Below are positions 53,133-64,000 of a stretch of 64,000 nucleotides of DNA, in pieces. The notes beneath the pieces were generated by a model. It was not told the DNA's origin. It worked only from the letters and a program-made list of their open reading frames with translations, and ran no database searches. Both the position numbers and the translations under genes were made by a program. The stretch lies in the NCBI RefSeq assembly GCF_020509005.1, contig NC_063013.1, positions 1 to 64,000 on the forward strand, written 5' to 3'. Positions within the stretch are counted from its first letter, which is position 1, and every line of letters begins with the position of its first letter. The stretch is from Fulvia fulva. Its lineage: Eukaryota; Ascomycota; Dothideomycetes; Mycosphaerellales; Mycosphaerellaceae.

Positions 53133-53996
53133 TCACAACAAGTAGGCGACGACTGCGCCCAAAGCCACAACTCCCGCCACCGATGAGTAACGCGCGCTGG
53201 ATGCTGATCCAGTGTATGTCGCTGCTGGTGCTCCAGTCGATGTTCCATTCGATGCGGTAGTCGTGCCGTTCTCATAGTACGCCTTGATCTGATCCACCAC
53301 GAACTGCGTCGCCTCTGCGCCATACTCTTGCACATATCTCAGGTGCACCGAGATCTCTGAGAACTTGCCGGATGCGCAGTATGGGTCGCCTTCGTCGCAG
53401 TAGCTCTTCATTCTCGAAGCGAGACCGGTGGCCTCGAAGTTGGCTACGTTCTTTCTGGGAAAAATGCCATTCTTGGTCGCGTTTCCCACATGGAAAGATT
53501 CAGTCAGGTTCGAGGTCGGGTCGCCCATGATCACAGCCGCTGCCACTCTTTCCAATGTGCTGTCTGGAAGAGGCTGGCTGACGGTGCTGTTGGGCGGGAA
53601 CGCAGCGACTTGTTGACCAACCAGCGAGTCGGCCGTGACCTGGGCGCCTTGAGAGTAGCCCATCAGGACGAGCGGTGCGTTGGCGCATTTTGCCACGTAT
53701 GCATCGATCAGTTTCCTCATGCCAACGACCCCGTCGGTTTCGGAGTTGAAGTAGTCATTCAGTGTTGCTGGGTAGACGACGAATTCAGCAGTTGAGCCAG
53801 GCACTTGCTTCAGCACATTGTCCTTGACTTGGCCGATAATTCCATAGCCCAGCGCTTCGACAGATGCTCGCGCAACGATGATGTGAGCGCCGTTTTCGGT
53901 GGGACAGTCCGAGCTTGTGGCGTTGCTTATGGGATTGTTTGTGAATTGAGCGGTGGAGAGCAATCCCAGGCTGAGTAATAATAAAGAGCGAAGCAT
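53133..53996 (-). CDS. Secreted cutinase-family serine esterase, probably GPI-anchored
   Basis: 287 residues, cutinase / acetylxylan-esterase alpha/beta-hydrolase family (ester hydrolysis of cutin, suberin or acetylated xylan; substrate unknown). A hydrophobic signal peptide covers residues 1-17 (M-L-R-S-L-L-L-L-S-L...). The nucleophile is Ser115 in G-Y-S-Q-G. The catalytic Asp is Asp204 in C-x3-D-P-Y-C and His is His218 in V-H-L-R-Y. Cys31/Cys104 and Cys200/Cys207 fit the usual disulfides. A Ser/Thr/Asn-rich stretch (242-270) and a hydrophobic end (272-287) suggest a GPI anchor. The frame is open 92 codons further upstream, but without a secretion signal there, so the ATG at 53996 is preferred. 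Single exon. It is the outermost apparently intact chromosomal gene. Confidence 0.9.
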   Translation of the reverse strand: MLRSLLLLSLGLLSTAQFTNNPISNATSSDCPTENGAHIIVARASVEALGYGIIGQVKDNVLKQVPGSTAEFVVYPATLNDYFNSETDGVVGMRKLIDAYVAKCANAPLVLMGYSQGAQVTADSLVGQQVAAFPPNSTVSQPLPDSTLERVAAAVIMGDPTSNLTESFHVGNATKNGIFPRKNVANFEATGLASRMKSYCDEGDPYCASGKFSEISVHLRYVQEYGAEATQFVVDQIKAYYENGTTTASNGTSTGAPAATYTGSASSARYSSVAGVVALGAVVAYLL

Positions 53997-54634
53997 GGCG
54001 GCGGTTTGATATCTGCTTCCCTGCTCTCGGTGTCCCTCTGCGGGTGATGTTCGAGTAGCTGTGCGATTGTCTGAACTCTGAGTACGGGATTGCTGGTTCC
54101 GGCTTGTTTGACAGTCCTGGAATGTGTCTTGGCCGAAGAGAAAAACAAGGAATGGGATGTTGTGGGACTTACACCTGGTTTCATACGGCCGCATAGATCC
54201 GATTGCTGCTCGAAAAGGCTGGTACCCCGAGGCAGACATCGAGGCCTCGGTCTGTGTCCCTCGGAGATGCAATTACCTCATCGAGCTCATCTGCATGAGG
54301 TATTGAGAATCATGTTGGCGATCTTGGCCCGATTAAGAACCTGCGCCGGAGTTGGCACCTCCCAGTGGCGTTCTTCCATTGGCATGTGGGAGTATGAGTC
54401 GCGATATCATGTCACGGCGTGGTGTAGAAAGATGTACGGGATGGTATACGAGTATCCTCGTTGTGTGATGATGGCATAGGGAAGAAGTGCGCAAGATGCG
54501 ACACGGAGGAGAAAGTGCGACGACGCGAGATCTCACGCCGAAGTCTTTGCTGACACATCAACAATCGAACATCTGAAGACTTTCGAGCTTGAACACTGCC
54601 ATTCCGCACTTCCTACTATACCAACACCGCCGCC
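53997..54634. other. Divergent intergenic region (cutinase / MFAP1)
   Basis: 638 bases between the start codons of two divergent genes. It should hold both promoters. No clear TATA box or repeat was recognised, and short open frames here look accidental. Confidence 0.5.
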
Positions 54635-55783
54635 ATGCCTCCCAAAATGACCAAGCAGCCCGCGCGGCCCACCCGATACTTTGCGCGACCATACGATGTA
54701 AACGAGCCCGCCTCAGACGAAGAATCCGAATCGGAAGAAGAGGCACCAGCACCAGCGAAAGCACCTCCTCCAAAAGTCACCTCTTTCCCAAAGATATCAG
54801 CACCCTCACAAACTCTCCCCAAGGCGCCCGAAGCAAGCAAACAAGACGACCTAGAAGGCTTCGAAACCGCCTCAGAGTCCTCCGACGAAGAGGACGGCGA
54901 TAATGGCAGTGATGATGATGAAGGCAGCTCAGAAGAGGAAGAAAGCTCAGACGACGAGCCCAAACGACCGATGCTAGCGCCTAAATTCATCTCCAAAGCA
55001 AAACGAGCCCAGCAAGAATCTACTCGGTCAGTCGATGATCAAGCTGCAGAGATGGAGCGCATACGGAAAGAAAAGGCCGATGAGATGCTGCAGATGCAGA
55101 TGGAACGCGACGCAGCCGCGCGAAAAGCAGGGAAGAAGAACTGGGACGACGATGATGTTCCTGACATGGACGATGTAGACGATACAGACGGTCTCGATCC
55201 CGAAGCAGAGCACGCGGCGTGGAAGTTGAGGGAACTGAAGCGCATGAGGCGGGATCGTCAAGCACTCATCGCACAAGAGAAGGAGCGCGAAGAGATCGAG
55301 AGGAGACGAAACATGACAGCAGAAGAACGCGAAGCCGAAGACCGGGAATACCTCGCCGCGCAAGCCGAGGAGAAGGAAGGCAAGGGCAAGATGCAATACA
55401 TGCAGAAATACTTCCACAAGGGCGCCTTCTTCAACAACGACGAAGAACAAGATGAGGAAGTCAAAGCAGCGCTCAACCGCGACCTGGCCGGCTATCGTCT
55501 GCAGGACGAGGCGGCGGATAAGGGTGTGCTGCCGGAGTACATGAGGATACGGGATAGCACGAAACTGGGCAAGAGCGGGAGGAGCAAGTACAAGGATCTC
55601 AAGAGTGAGGATACGGGTACTTGGGGACGGTTTGAGGGGAAGAAGAGGGAGTTTGATGGGTTGGATGAGAGGTTTCGACCGGATGAAGGAGGAGGGCCGG
55701 AGAGTACTGGGGCAAATTCGGCGCCTATTGGCGAGCGGAGGCCGAGGGATGGAGGGGATGAGAAGAGGGTGCGGCGTGATTGA
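54635..55783 (+). CDS. MFAP1: MFAP1-family spliceosome component
   Basis: 382 residues, single exon, good context CGCCATGC. The N-terminal third is acidic and Ser/Glu-rich (residues ~25-115), followed by a long charged helix (~125-250, many Glu/Arg/Lys). The conserved MFAP1 core contains M-Q-Y-M-Q-K-Y-F-H-K-G-A-F-F (~252-266), then L-P-E-Y-M-R-I-R-D and G-R-S-K-Y-K-D-L and E-D-T-G-T-W (~308-338). MFAP1 binds Prp38 and joins the precatalytic spliceosome (B complex) in the nucleus. The C-terminus is Gly/Arg/Asp-rich and variable. Start and length agree with the family in filamentous fungi. Confidence 0.9.
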   Translation: MPPKMTKQPARPTRYFARPYDVNEPASDEESESEEEAPAPAKAPPPKVTSFPKISAPSQTLPKAPEASKQDDLEGFETASESSDEEDGDNGSDDDEGSSEEEESSDDEPKRPMLAPKFISKAKRAQQESTRSVDDQAAEMERIRKEKADEMLQMQMERDAAARKAGKKNWDDDDVPDMDDVDDTDGLDPEAEHAAWKLRELKRMRRDRQALIAQEKEREEIERRRNMTAEEREAEDREYLAAQAEEKEGKGKMQYMQKYFHKGAFFNNDEEQDEEVKAALNRDLAGYRLQDEAADKGVLPEYMRIRDSTKLGKSGRSKYKDLKSEDTGTWGRFEGKKREFDGLDERFRPDEGGGPESTGANSAPIGERRPRDGGDEKRVRRD

Positions 55784-56156
55784 TGAGTGGTTGGTGGTGG
55801 TGAGGGTGTTTGAAGGTATGGTCTTGACTTGGCGTTGGCGCTCGGAGGCACTGGAGCACGCTCACCATGATGAGCTCATGCCTTTGCTCGTGAGATACAT
55901 TTCGAGCACAGTAAGTACTTCTCTCGACAATTCTCATTCCATTTCATCGTGCATATGTCCTGCGACTGCACCATCCTGCCCTTCTCTTTCGTGATTGGCT
56001 AGAAGCGGTGCACTCACTTCCGCCACACAGTGCGGGGACATTTCGCAGGTTCGAGCTTGCACTTCACCACCAACACTTTTTGCATTTGCTCTGTCATATC
56101 ACAACCACCACATCCACCAATGCGATACCACATCTACCGCGCAATGATTGACCATT
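55784..56156. other. Intergenic region between MFAP1 and TFC3 genes
   Basis: 373 bases containing the MFAP1 terminator and TFC3 promoter. No repeat or RNA gene is recognised. Confidence 0.5.
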
Positions 56157-59100
56157 ATGGCCGGCTTCGATGACCTGATTGAGCGACTACTCCATGAGGT
56201 GGCGCTCACCGGCACACAAGGTAGGCGACAACAATTTCTTCCATTTCCAGCGACATGGCGGCGGTGACGGCAAGTGTGGGCAATGTTCGAGTCGTACACT
56301 CAGACATATGTGAAAGATGGGCAACGGAAGAATCACAACTGATCTGATCGTCAGGTCTATCTGCTTCACAATTTGCGACAATTGTGCAAAAGTATTACGA
56401 TGAGAAGAATCCGCACGTGACCGAATCCACCGACAGCAACGAGGACGATGATGATCTGCTCTTCTCCACCAAACCACCCGTCCAGAAGACGACTGTCGAT
56501 GACTCGCTCTTCGAGACTGTCCTGACATGGCTATGCAAGCACCCTGAAGTAGACATCGTACAGGTGAAGAAGTCCAATGCAGATCATTCGAGCCAGGCCA
56601 CGCCAAGCTCTTCACCATTCCGACAGAAGCTGGACGGCAAGCGCATCTTTGTGTCCGAAGAACGAGTCTGGCTGACACTCACCGGCCATGGCATCGACCA
56701 CAAGCGCATCCCGCCTTTGGAGTTCGTCCTCCTCTCCGTGGTGGCGGCTGCCGGACCTCGAGGCATTCTTCAGCCATACGCCGGCAAGCTGACAGATCAG
56801 GACAAGCGATCAGTGCCAAAGCGGACAGATATGCTAGCTGAGAAGGGCTACATCGTGAAACAGCATGTCCTAGGTACCGGTGCGAAGACGACTGTGCTGA
56901 AGCTGAAGAGATGGACCACTGGCGAGCAACCCTTGCGATCGATCGACCATCCCATGACAGACCCCGAGAAGGGCGGCAATCCAGTCATCTTTTACGATGC
57001 TTGGTACAACACCACCATCCGCGCACTCAAGGAGAACCGAGGCATGATCGCCATGAAAGACCTTCGACTCCAGCTTGGTACTAGTGGTAGGAGATGGGAG
57101 ACGAAGGTCTTGATGCGATGTGTGAAGCGGATTACCGAGTCTGGTCTCATTCGCCGCATGACTGCTCGGTATCATGACAAGTATGGCAATCCCATCAGGA
57201 TCGCTGGAACCAAGCGCGAATGTGTTGCACATGCTATTCAACTACTCCGGGAACCAACGGACCAGGATCGTGTCACATGGAGGTCGAGCGAACCAGGCCA
57301 GAAGATCAATATGGAAGACTCTGATGGCGACGAAGATGACAGTGGCATGGAAGATGCCGCTGGCGAGATCGATCACGAGGCAGAGCAAGGCACTTTCGTG
57401 GCAGATGTCAACGGTGTCGCTGGTAATACCACTTCCAACGTACCACCTCACCAAAGCATCGCAGCCGACGATGAAGGACAGGTGACCATTGAAGATGAAG
57501 CTGATGCACTCGAAAGAAGCGACACTCGCATACAGCCGCAATGGACCCCGGACCTGCCTCTGGTCAACGTCTTCCACCGCCTCATTGGTGAGGCCGGGCA
57601 AACAGGCATCAGTGCCATGGATCTTGGGACTCGCGTCTCTGGACCAAGCTGGAGAAGACCCATCGATCAGAGTATGCTTCTACTCACTGACGTGGGCCAG
57701 TATTCGCAGCCAGCTCATTTGAAGCATCTCGCGGTCATCCGAGATACTGCTGTGCGTGAAAAGTTCTCACATTATCGGTACCGTACCAGACCCAACTTCG
57801 ACAAGGCTGTTGCAGCTGGCGAAGCTATCGAGCCAAAGGCTGTAACAGGTAAAGGAAAGCAGAAAGCAGATGATGTCTCACCCGCTTTGGATGAGTGGGG
57901 CTTTCCAAGGGTTCTTCTAAAGGATCTGGTGAGCCGGGATGGGCGTGGAACGCTGCTGGAAGGTCGAAGAGGAATCCAGTTCGAGGTTGAGGCCATCAGT
58001 GATCACGAAGATGAAGCAGATGAGGTCACAGGCGGTACTCCAAAGAGGAAGGCTCCTGTGGCGGCAAAGCGGAAACCGACCACGGGTAGAACGACATCAT
58101 CGCCTGCTAGCTTACCTGAGTCGCAGCCTGATGGATCTCTCCCGGCTATGGTCAGTGGCGCTGGGGTGACACCTGATCTTCATGCTCAACCTGCTAAAGC
58201 GCTACCATTGGACAGCACTCCAAAACCTGCACGAACGCCGAAGCCTACCTTCAAAGCAAAGCTCATGGCGCCTCCCAAAACAAGGGACCAGAAGCGCGGT
58301 CCATATCAGCGACGGCAGCTTGACAAGAGAGCAGCCATACCTGTGCTCAAGCAACGTGAGGTTCCGCAGTCCGAGTACGATGAATTCGACGACATCGCAG
58401 AGAAGATGGCCGAGAGACAGGTCCTCGTTGAGATGAGAGCAAGCAGAAAGCGCTCTGCTGAGGAAGTCGACTCCAGCAACACAGCGGAGACCCCAAGGAA
58501 AGCTGCACAAATGTCCGATGCGTCACCAGGCACTGACGAACGAGCCATCACTCTCGCAGACCTACCCGCCGACCGTATGGCGGAGGTCAAAGAGGAGATC
58601 CTGGCTCGCGAGAAGCCCGGTGTCTACATCAATCCACCCGGCGCCCGCACGACCAAGATCGAGTACTACATTCAGCTTGGACGACCACGCAGAGCGCTGA
58701 TTGCGGTCTTCAAGACTGACAAATTGAAACAGTTTGACTGGTTTCATTATGAGGAACGGCCTCGCTTTGCGCCCAAAGCCAGCCAGAGGAGAACATACTT
58801 CATCGGCCAATTTCAAAAGAAGAAGAAGAAGAGGCCCTACCGACAAGGCGACTCTGAGGAGGAGGCTGATGATGATGACGAGGAAGACGAGGAAGATGAG
58901 GAAGATGAGGCTGAGGAGGAAGACGAAGAGGAAGAAGAACCGGTGCAAACGCCATCAATGGACAGAGATGCTTCGCGGCCCAAGTGGTCACAAGCGAGTC
59001 TCGCAGTCGATCATGGAATTCCTTCCGAGTCTCGAGCCATGCCGCCGCCGAACCCACTACAAACTTCTGCGAGCGAGGTGATCACTCCTGCGACACCCTC

Positions 59101-62100
59101 TGATGAGCCACCTGCGAAGCGCCGACAACTTCGCCCTCCTCGATCCGTTGGCCGCACGCCATCTCAGTCTCCACAGCAGAAGCCGAATCCTCCAGCCCAA
59201 GTTCCGGCGTTCTCCGTCTTCTCGGCTAAACAAGGCTCTTCTATGCAATCTCGAGCCAGCTCATCACCACGATTAGCAGCCAATGCTGCAAACAGCATCT
59301 CACATCAGGACCCGCGAGTGTCGCGCATAGTTGACTCGTATGAGCAGCGTCAACAAGCGGCTGCCCGAGGATTGGCAGCAGCCATGGCATCCAATATGAC
59401 TCCCTCTGAGGCACCGCAACCTAGTACGAGCACATTTGGTCTCGATGGTCAGCAGGATGAGAACATCTCTCGAGCATCAGACCGCGAAGTCCAACTCAAG
59501 CGAGTGACATCTACTCCAATCCCACTACAAGACTTGGTATCTGATGACGAGTTCGAGACTGTAGCGTCAATGAACGGATGGAGGCCACAAGATCTGGAGC
59601 CACCATCAGATGCCGAATCTGATGTGGACTCTGATGCAACTGACGAGTGGGTACCACCTGTCTCTCAGAAGTCGGTGGATCGTCAACAGCGTCCTGTCCG
59701 ATCAGCAAGAGCAGACCCGGTGGCTCAGTCAGCGATGAGTCGATCAGACGAAGTAGCTCCAGCGGACGAGTTGCCTCCCGTCTCTGCGCCTGACGCCCCA
59801 GCTTCGAATCTTCCTGCGAGTACCGACACCGTTGTGCCCGGTGCTCTACCTACCCTGGTGCAGATACCAGAAGCGCAAGAACAGCCTGCTCAGCCAACAA
59901 CTGGAAATGACGGCGCTACGATGCCGACTGCTGCGATTGAAGATGCGCCAGTGCAACCAGCTGCACCAATCCCTCTAGCCACGCCATACGGCGATGCCCT
60001 GACTCCTGCACAAGAGCTGAAGTTACTTATGGCAAAGCCAGGCCGCAAGCCAAAGGAAGTTCAGGCGCGCATGGCCGAGCTCAATCGCCAGATTGATCTG
60101 GAGAATGCTAACACCCCTCCAGCTTCAGTACTGGCACCACCTGCTCCCAAGCAGCCCGCTCCCCCACGGACCTACCACACCTCTAGCGTGGAGACTTTCA
60201 ACAAGCGCTATGTGGAAGCGCATCCAGATGAAGAGTTTCACCATCGTGGCGGGGGTCGTTGGGCTAGAGGTCCTCGCGACTTCCAGATTGGCAAGGAGCC
60301 TATTCCGAGCACTTTACGCCAGAAGGTTGCTCCAGCGGTGTTGGTCGACGAGTCAACAACTGTCAATAATGCTACGCCCGACAAGCAAGTCCCTCCAGAA
60401 CCAGCTGTCGTCGCACCCTCTCCCGCACTCCATTCAACAGGCAATGCACCAAGCGCCGACTACGATCACTCCAAGCACGTGGCAGCAGTCGTCACTCAAA
60501 CCTATAGCTCCGACTATGTTGATCAGCATCCTGACGAGAACTTCTACCACCGAGGCCAAGGCAGGTGGGGTCGTGGTCTACCGCCACCTGGCTATGCTGG
60601 TAAGACCGGGGTTCGTGGACCTGGTGCACAGCAGTGGAAGATGAGCGTTCTTGGATATGGCGTCACTGTACGATCTAAGATTCCATCAACGCCCGCTATG
60701 ACAACCCGAAGCAGTCTGCCAGGAAATCCGAAACCTCAAGAGACAACGATTGTGAAGCTGCCACTTCCGCATCGTTCTACTGGAGCTGCTCAGTCGCCGG
60801 GCATGGCACCGCCGAGCACACCAGTATCTAACAGTGTGCTGTCAAAGAGCACAACACCGTCCTCGCTCAACATTGTCAAACCTTACTCGGCGGCCAGCAG
60901 CCTGCAGATCGTGAGGCCGTACAGTGGCTATGTCAATCCGGCAGCTTCTTCTGTACCTACCAGCGTCAACGGCACGCAAGTAACCGACCCGAAGCAGATT
61001 GGTCTGACTACACCGGCAGCACCTGCGACCACCACGCCAACATCCACTCCATTGCATCAAAGAGCGACTATCAAGAGCAAGTACAAAGACTATCCCGAGG
61101 GCACTCCCGATGACGAGATCTTCAGTGGCGACCCCGACCTCATCGCCATGGACAACTTGTTCCGTTTGGTCCAACGATATACCCTGACGGAGATAGTGGA
61201 GAAAATCAACGCAGGGCGTCCTGAGCCTGTTGCGAACCAACCCAACCTGTCTAACCGCCTTTCTAGAGCGATCTCAGATATTGCTCTCCGGCACAGCAAG
61301 CCCAGAGAAGAAGTGGTGAATGATCTGAGAGAAGCTCAGCAGGCCAATGGTGTGCCGAAGAATGGGAGACGGCGTACGACTGAGACGATGTTGAAGAAGG
61401 TCTTGACGCATCCGAGATGTCGGCCGAGTTCGATGGCGACTTCTGCCAGTGCTTCTGCAGAGGAAGCTGGTTTGCCGTCTGCGACAGATCTTCAGCAGTC
61501 AAGTGCATCAGAGGTTGCCACAGATGTGCCAGAACCTCAGCCGCAGACACCTTCCTTGAAGCGCAAGCGTGCTGCGTCCAAGCATTCAGAAAGCGCACCA
61601 GACGTCTTTGGCACTACTACGTCTTCCGCTTCTGACGGTGTTAACGATATTGGCATGAATGATGGTGTTGACATGACAGACTGTGGACTGTCAACTGGGC
61701 CGGTGGCTGCGCTCTCTGGTCATGATATTGAGATGACGGACGTCCCAGTCGGTATCGATGTCGAGGCAGCCGCGGGCCATGACGCCAGTCCTGCGCAGGA
61801 TCTCCCCACCGACCAAGAGCCGGATTCATTTGACCCGTCAGTCAGCCTCATGGAAGACTCCTCAAAGCCCAAACCAAGACCTGCCACCAAGAGAGGCAGC
61901 GGCAGCATCAAAGCTGAACGCCGCAAGATCATCCTTGACGCAGTCCGTTCATGCAATGGCGTCTTTCCTGGAGATGGCCAGCCTTGGTACGTCAGTGCAA
62001 CAGTTTGGAAGCGAGTTCATGGTCAAGAGCCTGATCGACGCACGATTGACGCTTTCGTGCAAGACTTGATCGTCGAAAAGAAGTTGAAGAGAATGGTGCT

Positions 62101-64000
62101 CAAGTTCGTCAAGAATGGTGAGGACATTGTACGACACATCCTCACTGAGCCTGGTATCGACAGGTCTTCTCCGCTTGTCAAGGACTTGCAGAAGAAGATG
62201 ATCGATGCGCATCCGTTCGTGTATCTTCCTCCAGAAGCTGATATCAGCGAGGAGCGAAGGGCGAAAGCGGCGAGGCGCTACTGGCAGGGCGACGGAGGTG
62301 GTCACACACGCTCTGGGGGCACGGGTACCGGTCGTCAGCCAATGGTGTCTTTCGCGGTGCAGCAAACTAAAGAGGCGGCGGAAGCTGAAGATCGTGAAGC
62401 AAAGGAACAAGGCTTCAATGATGCGCTTTCGTATCGTCAACATCGTGACGCTCTGGCGTACGAACGTAAAGCGAAGGCTCTCGCTCCCCCAGTACAGAGG
62501 AAGCGACGAAAGTCTTCGACTTCGCAAGCTCGGCGAAATGCTGAGGATGTCACCATGATCACCGGCGAAGAAGCTGATGCCGATGCCGATGCTGAGTGGG
62601 AGGTTGATGATCAGGACGATCCTGCAGGGCAAGGTGCGCCAGAGGCAGATCAGACAGACCTGGACTACGCCGCACTGGAGCTGGCCGAGTCAAGGATACC
62701 TAGCTCGCCTTTGGTGCCTAAAGACCTTGTCAAGAAGCCCAAGGCGAAGCCAAAGGTAGCACGCAACTCTACGCTCAAGTCTGCTGTTCGGAAGCCTTTG
62801 AAGTCTCTGCGTCCTTCGGGACTGGGTAAGAAGACTCGCCGACCTCGTGATGTCGAGGGAAGCATGACTCTGGACGATGTAGCTCGTCATCATCGACGCG
62901 CTGCTGCATTGCTTCAGCACCCGGAACAGACGTTCAGTGCGCTTACGGGGACTTTCAGCACTGCCGCAATTGTGGTCGACGAACAGATGCCCGAAACACG
63001 ACGACTACGCCCACGACCTGTGGCTGAGACGCCAACAACCGAGCCGGTGCCTGAGCTCGTGCCTCGAGAGGACCCCGTTCTGGACGAAGGCAGACTGATC
63101 GCGGAGTTCAGTGTGCTCGAGCAAGACGATGGCCGAGCTAAGCACAATGGTGTTTGCAACCTCAGGGACGTTCTGAGACATGCCCAGACCATTCCAGGTG
63201 TTGCCTTGCTTGGCGAAAGCGGCACCAAGACCGATCAGTTCTTCGACGAGGTTGATCGTGTCTGGTATTGGGAGATGCAGCAGCTCGAGCAAGTGAATGT
63301 CACTCCCATCAAGAGTGGATCATTCATCAATCACACCTTGAACAAGGGACACACTCGTGTGACTTACCAACCTCTGCAATCTCGCAAAGCCATGGCAGTT
63401 ATGGACACTGTATCGGCGCCCACGGCTCTTGTTAGGCTCAAGGTCCCTGGTTTGGCGTCGCTCGGTCTTCCGCCTGGTGAGTCTGGTGTTCTTGGACTTG
63501 GCCCAAGTCAGACTCTCGAATACTCCAAGATCACGGGCAAGCCCAAGCGCAAATATACGTCGCGCAAGCGCAAGCATCGGGATGTGGAAGAAGATGATCG
63601 AGACTCAGATCCTGAGTTCATGCCGGGAGTCGAGAGAGATACACCGCCGCCCGCAACACGAACTCGGGGAAAGAAAGCTGACATTGGTCTTGCGCCGCAG
63701 CGTGACCGCAAGAGCTCGAAGGACTTCAAAGACGGCAATCGCCTCGTCATTGCGTTTGCACTCGCGGCTGCTGTGAGTGGCGGCATCAACCAGGATCGGC
63801 CCAATTGGAACATCATTGCGCATGCACTGAGCTACCGCTACGACGGCGAGTTTCTACGTCGCCGCTGGGGTCATCTTCGAAGATTCCGCAAGGGTGATGC
63901 CGACCGCTTTCGCGACGCACTCCTTGAGCCTTTCCTTGAGGCGTACGAGAAAGATGAGCTTCCGGCGATCGACTTCCAGAACCTTACCGCTACGGACTGG
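56157..64000 (+). CDS. tfc3: TFIIIC largest subunit (B-block binding, Tfc3), 3' end beyond window
   Basis: Exon 1 is 56157-56220; exon 2 runs from 56355 in one open frame to the window end, at least 2570 residues. The product is the tau138-type subunit of TFIIIC that binds the B-box of tRNA genes and recruits TFIIIB for RNA polymerase III. The N-terminus M-A-G-F-D-D-L-I-E-R-L-L matches Tfc3. The B-block winged-helix region at ~141-208 contains A-G-P-R-G-I-L-Q and D-K-R-S-V-P-K-R-T-D. Other features are an acidic run (~830-865), an AT-hook-like G-R-K-P-K (~1245), two copies of a H-P-D-E-x-F-x-H-R-G motif (~1310 and ~1410), a further winged-helix-like segment (~1870-1960), basic nuclear-localisation-type clusters, and a terminal segment W-N-I-I-A-H-A-L. 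Splicing restores Gly22. Confidence 0.93.
56221..56354 (+). other. Intron 1 of tfc3
   Basis: 134 bases, GTAGGC...ATCGTCAG, phase 1. A CTGAT sequence ~10 bases before the acceptor may be the branch site. Removal joins C-A-A-G to G-T-C-T-A and gives T-G-T-Q-G-L-S-A-S-Q-F, the expected family spacing. Unspliced reading meets stops. Confidence 0.8.

Noticed and set aside
53997..54272. N-terminal extension of the cutinase gene by 92 codons
   Set aside because: The frame is open but starts at a non-ATG codon, is not secretion-like and would bury the clear signal peptide that starts at 53996.
54090..54479. Plus-strand open frame of 129 codons in the divergent intergenic region
   Set aside because: No recognisable domain, non-ATG start, and it overlaps the expected promoters and 5' UTRs.

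Overview
This is the telomeric end of a filamentous ascomycete chromosome. The first ~110 bases are uninterrupted CCCTAA repeats (TTAGGG telomere). Bases ~115-52,127 are a dense pile of nested retrotransposons. Bases ~52,300-64,000 are ordinary chromosomal sequence: an NRPS-like reductase remnant, a secreted cutinase-family hydrolase, an MFAP1-type splicing factor and the 5' ~7.8 kb of the large TFIIIC subunit (Tfc3). Gene content, one short intron, Pezizomycotina-type LINEs, chromoviruses and repeat-induced point mutation (RIP) fit a Pezizomycotina genome, perhaps Dothideomycetes; the class is an inference.

Most of the first 52 kb is saturated with RIP (CpA->TpA on both strands), so old elements read as proteins peppered with TAG/TAA where Trp and Gln belong. 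The layout can be resolved with target-site duplications (TSDs). G2, a 5'-truncated RIPped chromovirus, abuts the telomere (115-3144). Copia-C (3942-13731, minus, TSD CTACC) contains LINE-1 (~6282-11280, minus). Chromo-2 (13886-37672, plus, TSD CTAAG) contains copia-A (20385-25112, minus, TSD GTATT, lightly mutated) and copia-B (25717-37413, plus, TSD GTATA, heavily RIPped). Copia-B contains G1 (30948-37084, minus, TSD ATAAA, intact). A LINE 3' fragment (~38000-38245) precedes LINE-2 (~38246-39025, resuming 51335-52127, plus), which is split by G4 (39026-51334, minus, TSD AAGAG, RIPped), which in turn contains G3 (44709-50999, plus, intact, no TSD). RIP stops abruptly at the end of LINE-2 (~52,127).

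G1, G2, G3 and G4 are one Tf1/sushi-type chromovirus family (gag; then protease-RT-RNase H-integrase-chromodomain). G1 and G3 are almost identical, un-RIPped and inverted, surrounded by RIP-destroyed copies of themselves. The family shows four unusual traits: no AUG in the first ~560 bases after the TATA box although gag is open; a 16-base gag/pol overlap implying a -1 frameshift; a pol frame that runs deep into the 3' LTR; and a primer-binding site complementary to a 9-mer just downstream of its own LTR TATA box. The unrelated Chromo-2 has the same last geometry, which suggests Tf1-like self-priming. The copia elements instead carry a primer site matching the anticodon arm of initiator tRNA-Met.

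The right-hand genes are housekeeping (splicing, RNA polymerase III transcription) apart from the cutinase-family protein and the broken NRPS-like gene, which mark the accessory-to-core transition.
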